A stretch of 43,027 nucleotides of DNA, from the NCBI GenBank assembly GCA_036384655.1, contig DASVLX010000309.1:1-43027 (forward strand), written 5' to 3'. A program made the translations under genes and the position numbers. The notes beneath the pieces were generated by a model that was given only the letters and a program-made list of their open reading frames with translations, was not told where the DNA came from and did not search any database. This document shows positions 42,617 to 43,027 of this stretch, piece by piece. The stretch's first letter is position 1; each line of letters starts with the position of its first letter. This DNA is from DASVLX01 sp036384655. GTDB lineage: Bacteria; Actinomycetota; Actinomycetes; Mycobacteriales; Pseudonocardiaceae.

Positions 42617-43027
42617 TCACCCCAGTTCGTCACGGTGACGATCTGGCTGACGATCTGGCTCGGCCTCGGGCCGGGATGGTCGGCCGCCAGGCAGCAGTTC
42701 GGCCAGTAGCCGGACCCGCAACTGCTGGTCGTCGGCGTCCCGGTCGAGCACGACGTCTCGGATCGCCCTCAGCTGAGCCTCTTCGGCGGCCAGCTCCGTG
42801 GCGTGTTGCTCGGCCCGCTGCCGGGCCTCGACCAGATGCTCGCGGGCGGCGGCCAACTGCTCGTTGTGCTGGGCCAACGCGGCCCGCAGCGAATCCTCCA
42901 GGCTGGTCAGGCGTGTCCGATCGGCCTGGTTGACGGTGTGCGCGCGATCCAGCTCGGCCCGCAGGTGTCCCTCGGCCTCCCGGGCGGCCGCCCGCAGGTT
43001 CGCGAGGGTCTCCCGGGCCGAGTCCCG
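42617..43027 (-). CDS. Coiled-coil protein, 5' end outside the window
   Basis: The frame is open to the right-hand end of the window, so only the last 136 codons are seen. Nearly all is heptad-rich coiled coil: SARETLANLRAAAREAEGHL, then SLEDSLRAALAQHNEQLAAA and REHLVEARQRAEQHATELAA, ending in a Pro/Arg-rich tail (PGGRPSRPEAEPDRQ). The N-terminal domain, which would name it (for example a KfrA- or SMC-like protein), is missing. It converges with the methyltransferase gene. Confidence 0.7.
   Translation of the reverse strand, partial: RDSARETLANLRAAAREAEGHLRAELDRAHTVNQADRTRLTSLEDSLRAALAQHNEQLAAAREHLVEARQRAEQHATELAAEEAQLRAIRDVVLDRDADDQQLRVRLLAELLPGGRPSRPEAEPDRQPDRHRDELG

Overview
The window is high-GC DNA with strong G/C preference at third codon positions, many ATGA or GTGA start-stop overlaps and frequent GTG starts. 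It carries rbpA (with a sigma-R-type promoter), a separate polyprenol-phosphate mannosyltransferase beside lnt, an Rpf-like transglycosylase, an EspG-like protein, a DUF5313-like membrane protein and XRE/DUF397 pairs. Together these point to a chromosomal region of an actinomycete, most likely of the Pseudonocardiales. The species cannot be told from sequence alone.

1-9789 is one long rightward operon that enters the window already open. It encodes an unrecognised protein, a short-chain dehydrogenase, a cytochrome P450, a histidine phosphatase, a pyruvate-phosphate-dikinase-like protein without the PEP/pyruvate domain, a 190-aa helical protein, an ADP-forming acyl-CoA synthetase, a succinate-semialdehyde-dehydrogenase-like aldehyde dehydrogenase and a [3Fe-4S] ferredoxin. 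It reads as a catabolic pathway (hydroxylation, dehydrogenation, oxidation to acid, CoA activation) with an unusual phospho-transfer step. This is the best candidate for an undescribed system.

9801-18227 is mixed: a small membrane protein, a secreted Cys-containing protein and an unknown protein separated by strong hairpins; a GH4 6-phospho-glycosidase coupled to a BadF-type sugar kinase that carries an in-frame palindromic insertion; a zinc-ribbon protein divergent from a glycerophosphodiester phosphodiesterase; a PPOX-fold oxidoreductase; and a CLC chloride transporter divergent from a MarR regulator. 18289-25185 holds a UvrA-like ABC ATPase, a decayed stretch with a frameshifted HicB-like antitoxin, the Rpf-like protein, a UMF1/Atg22-type MFS protein, a conserved hypothetical, and an ArsR-LMW-phosphatase fusion whose catalytic Cys is Asp.

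25186-28475 is the core block rbpA, then the convergent mannosyltransferase and lnt. 28530-33052 is a regulatory and export block: two TetR genes, a YceI-like protein and a DrrAB-type ABC exporter. A near-identical operator lies by the first TetR gene and in the exporter promoter. 33031-37986 looks accessory: a PIMT-like methyltransferase whose usual C-terminal domain sits in a separate upstream ORF, an XRE-DUF397 pair, a second DUF397 gene with an internal 69-bp duplication, a DUF5313-like protein, a protein made of two repeats, and a small two-HTH protein. 38063-43027 holds a DUF4185 protein, an EspG-like protein, an ECF41 sigma factor and a CMD/AhpD-like protein with matching promoters, a methyltransferase, and the end of a coiled-coil protein. 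No rRNA, tRNA, CRISPR array or complete insertion sequence was seen.
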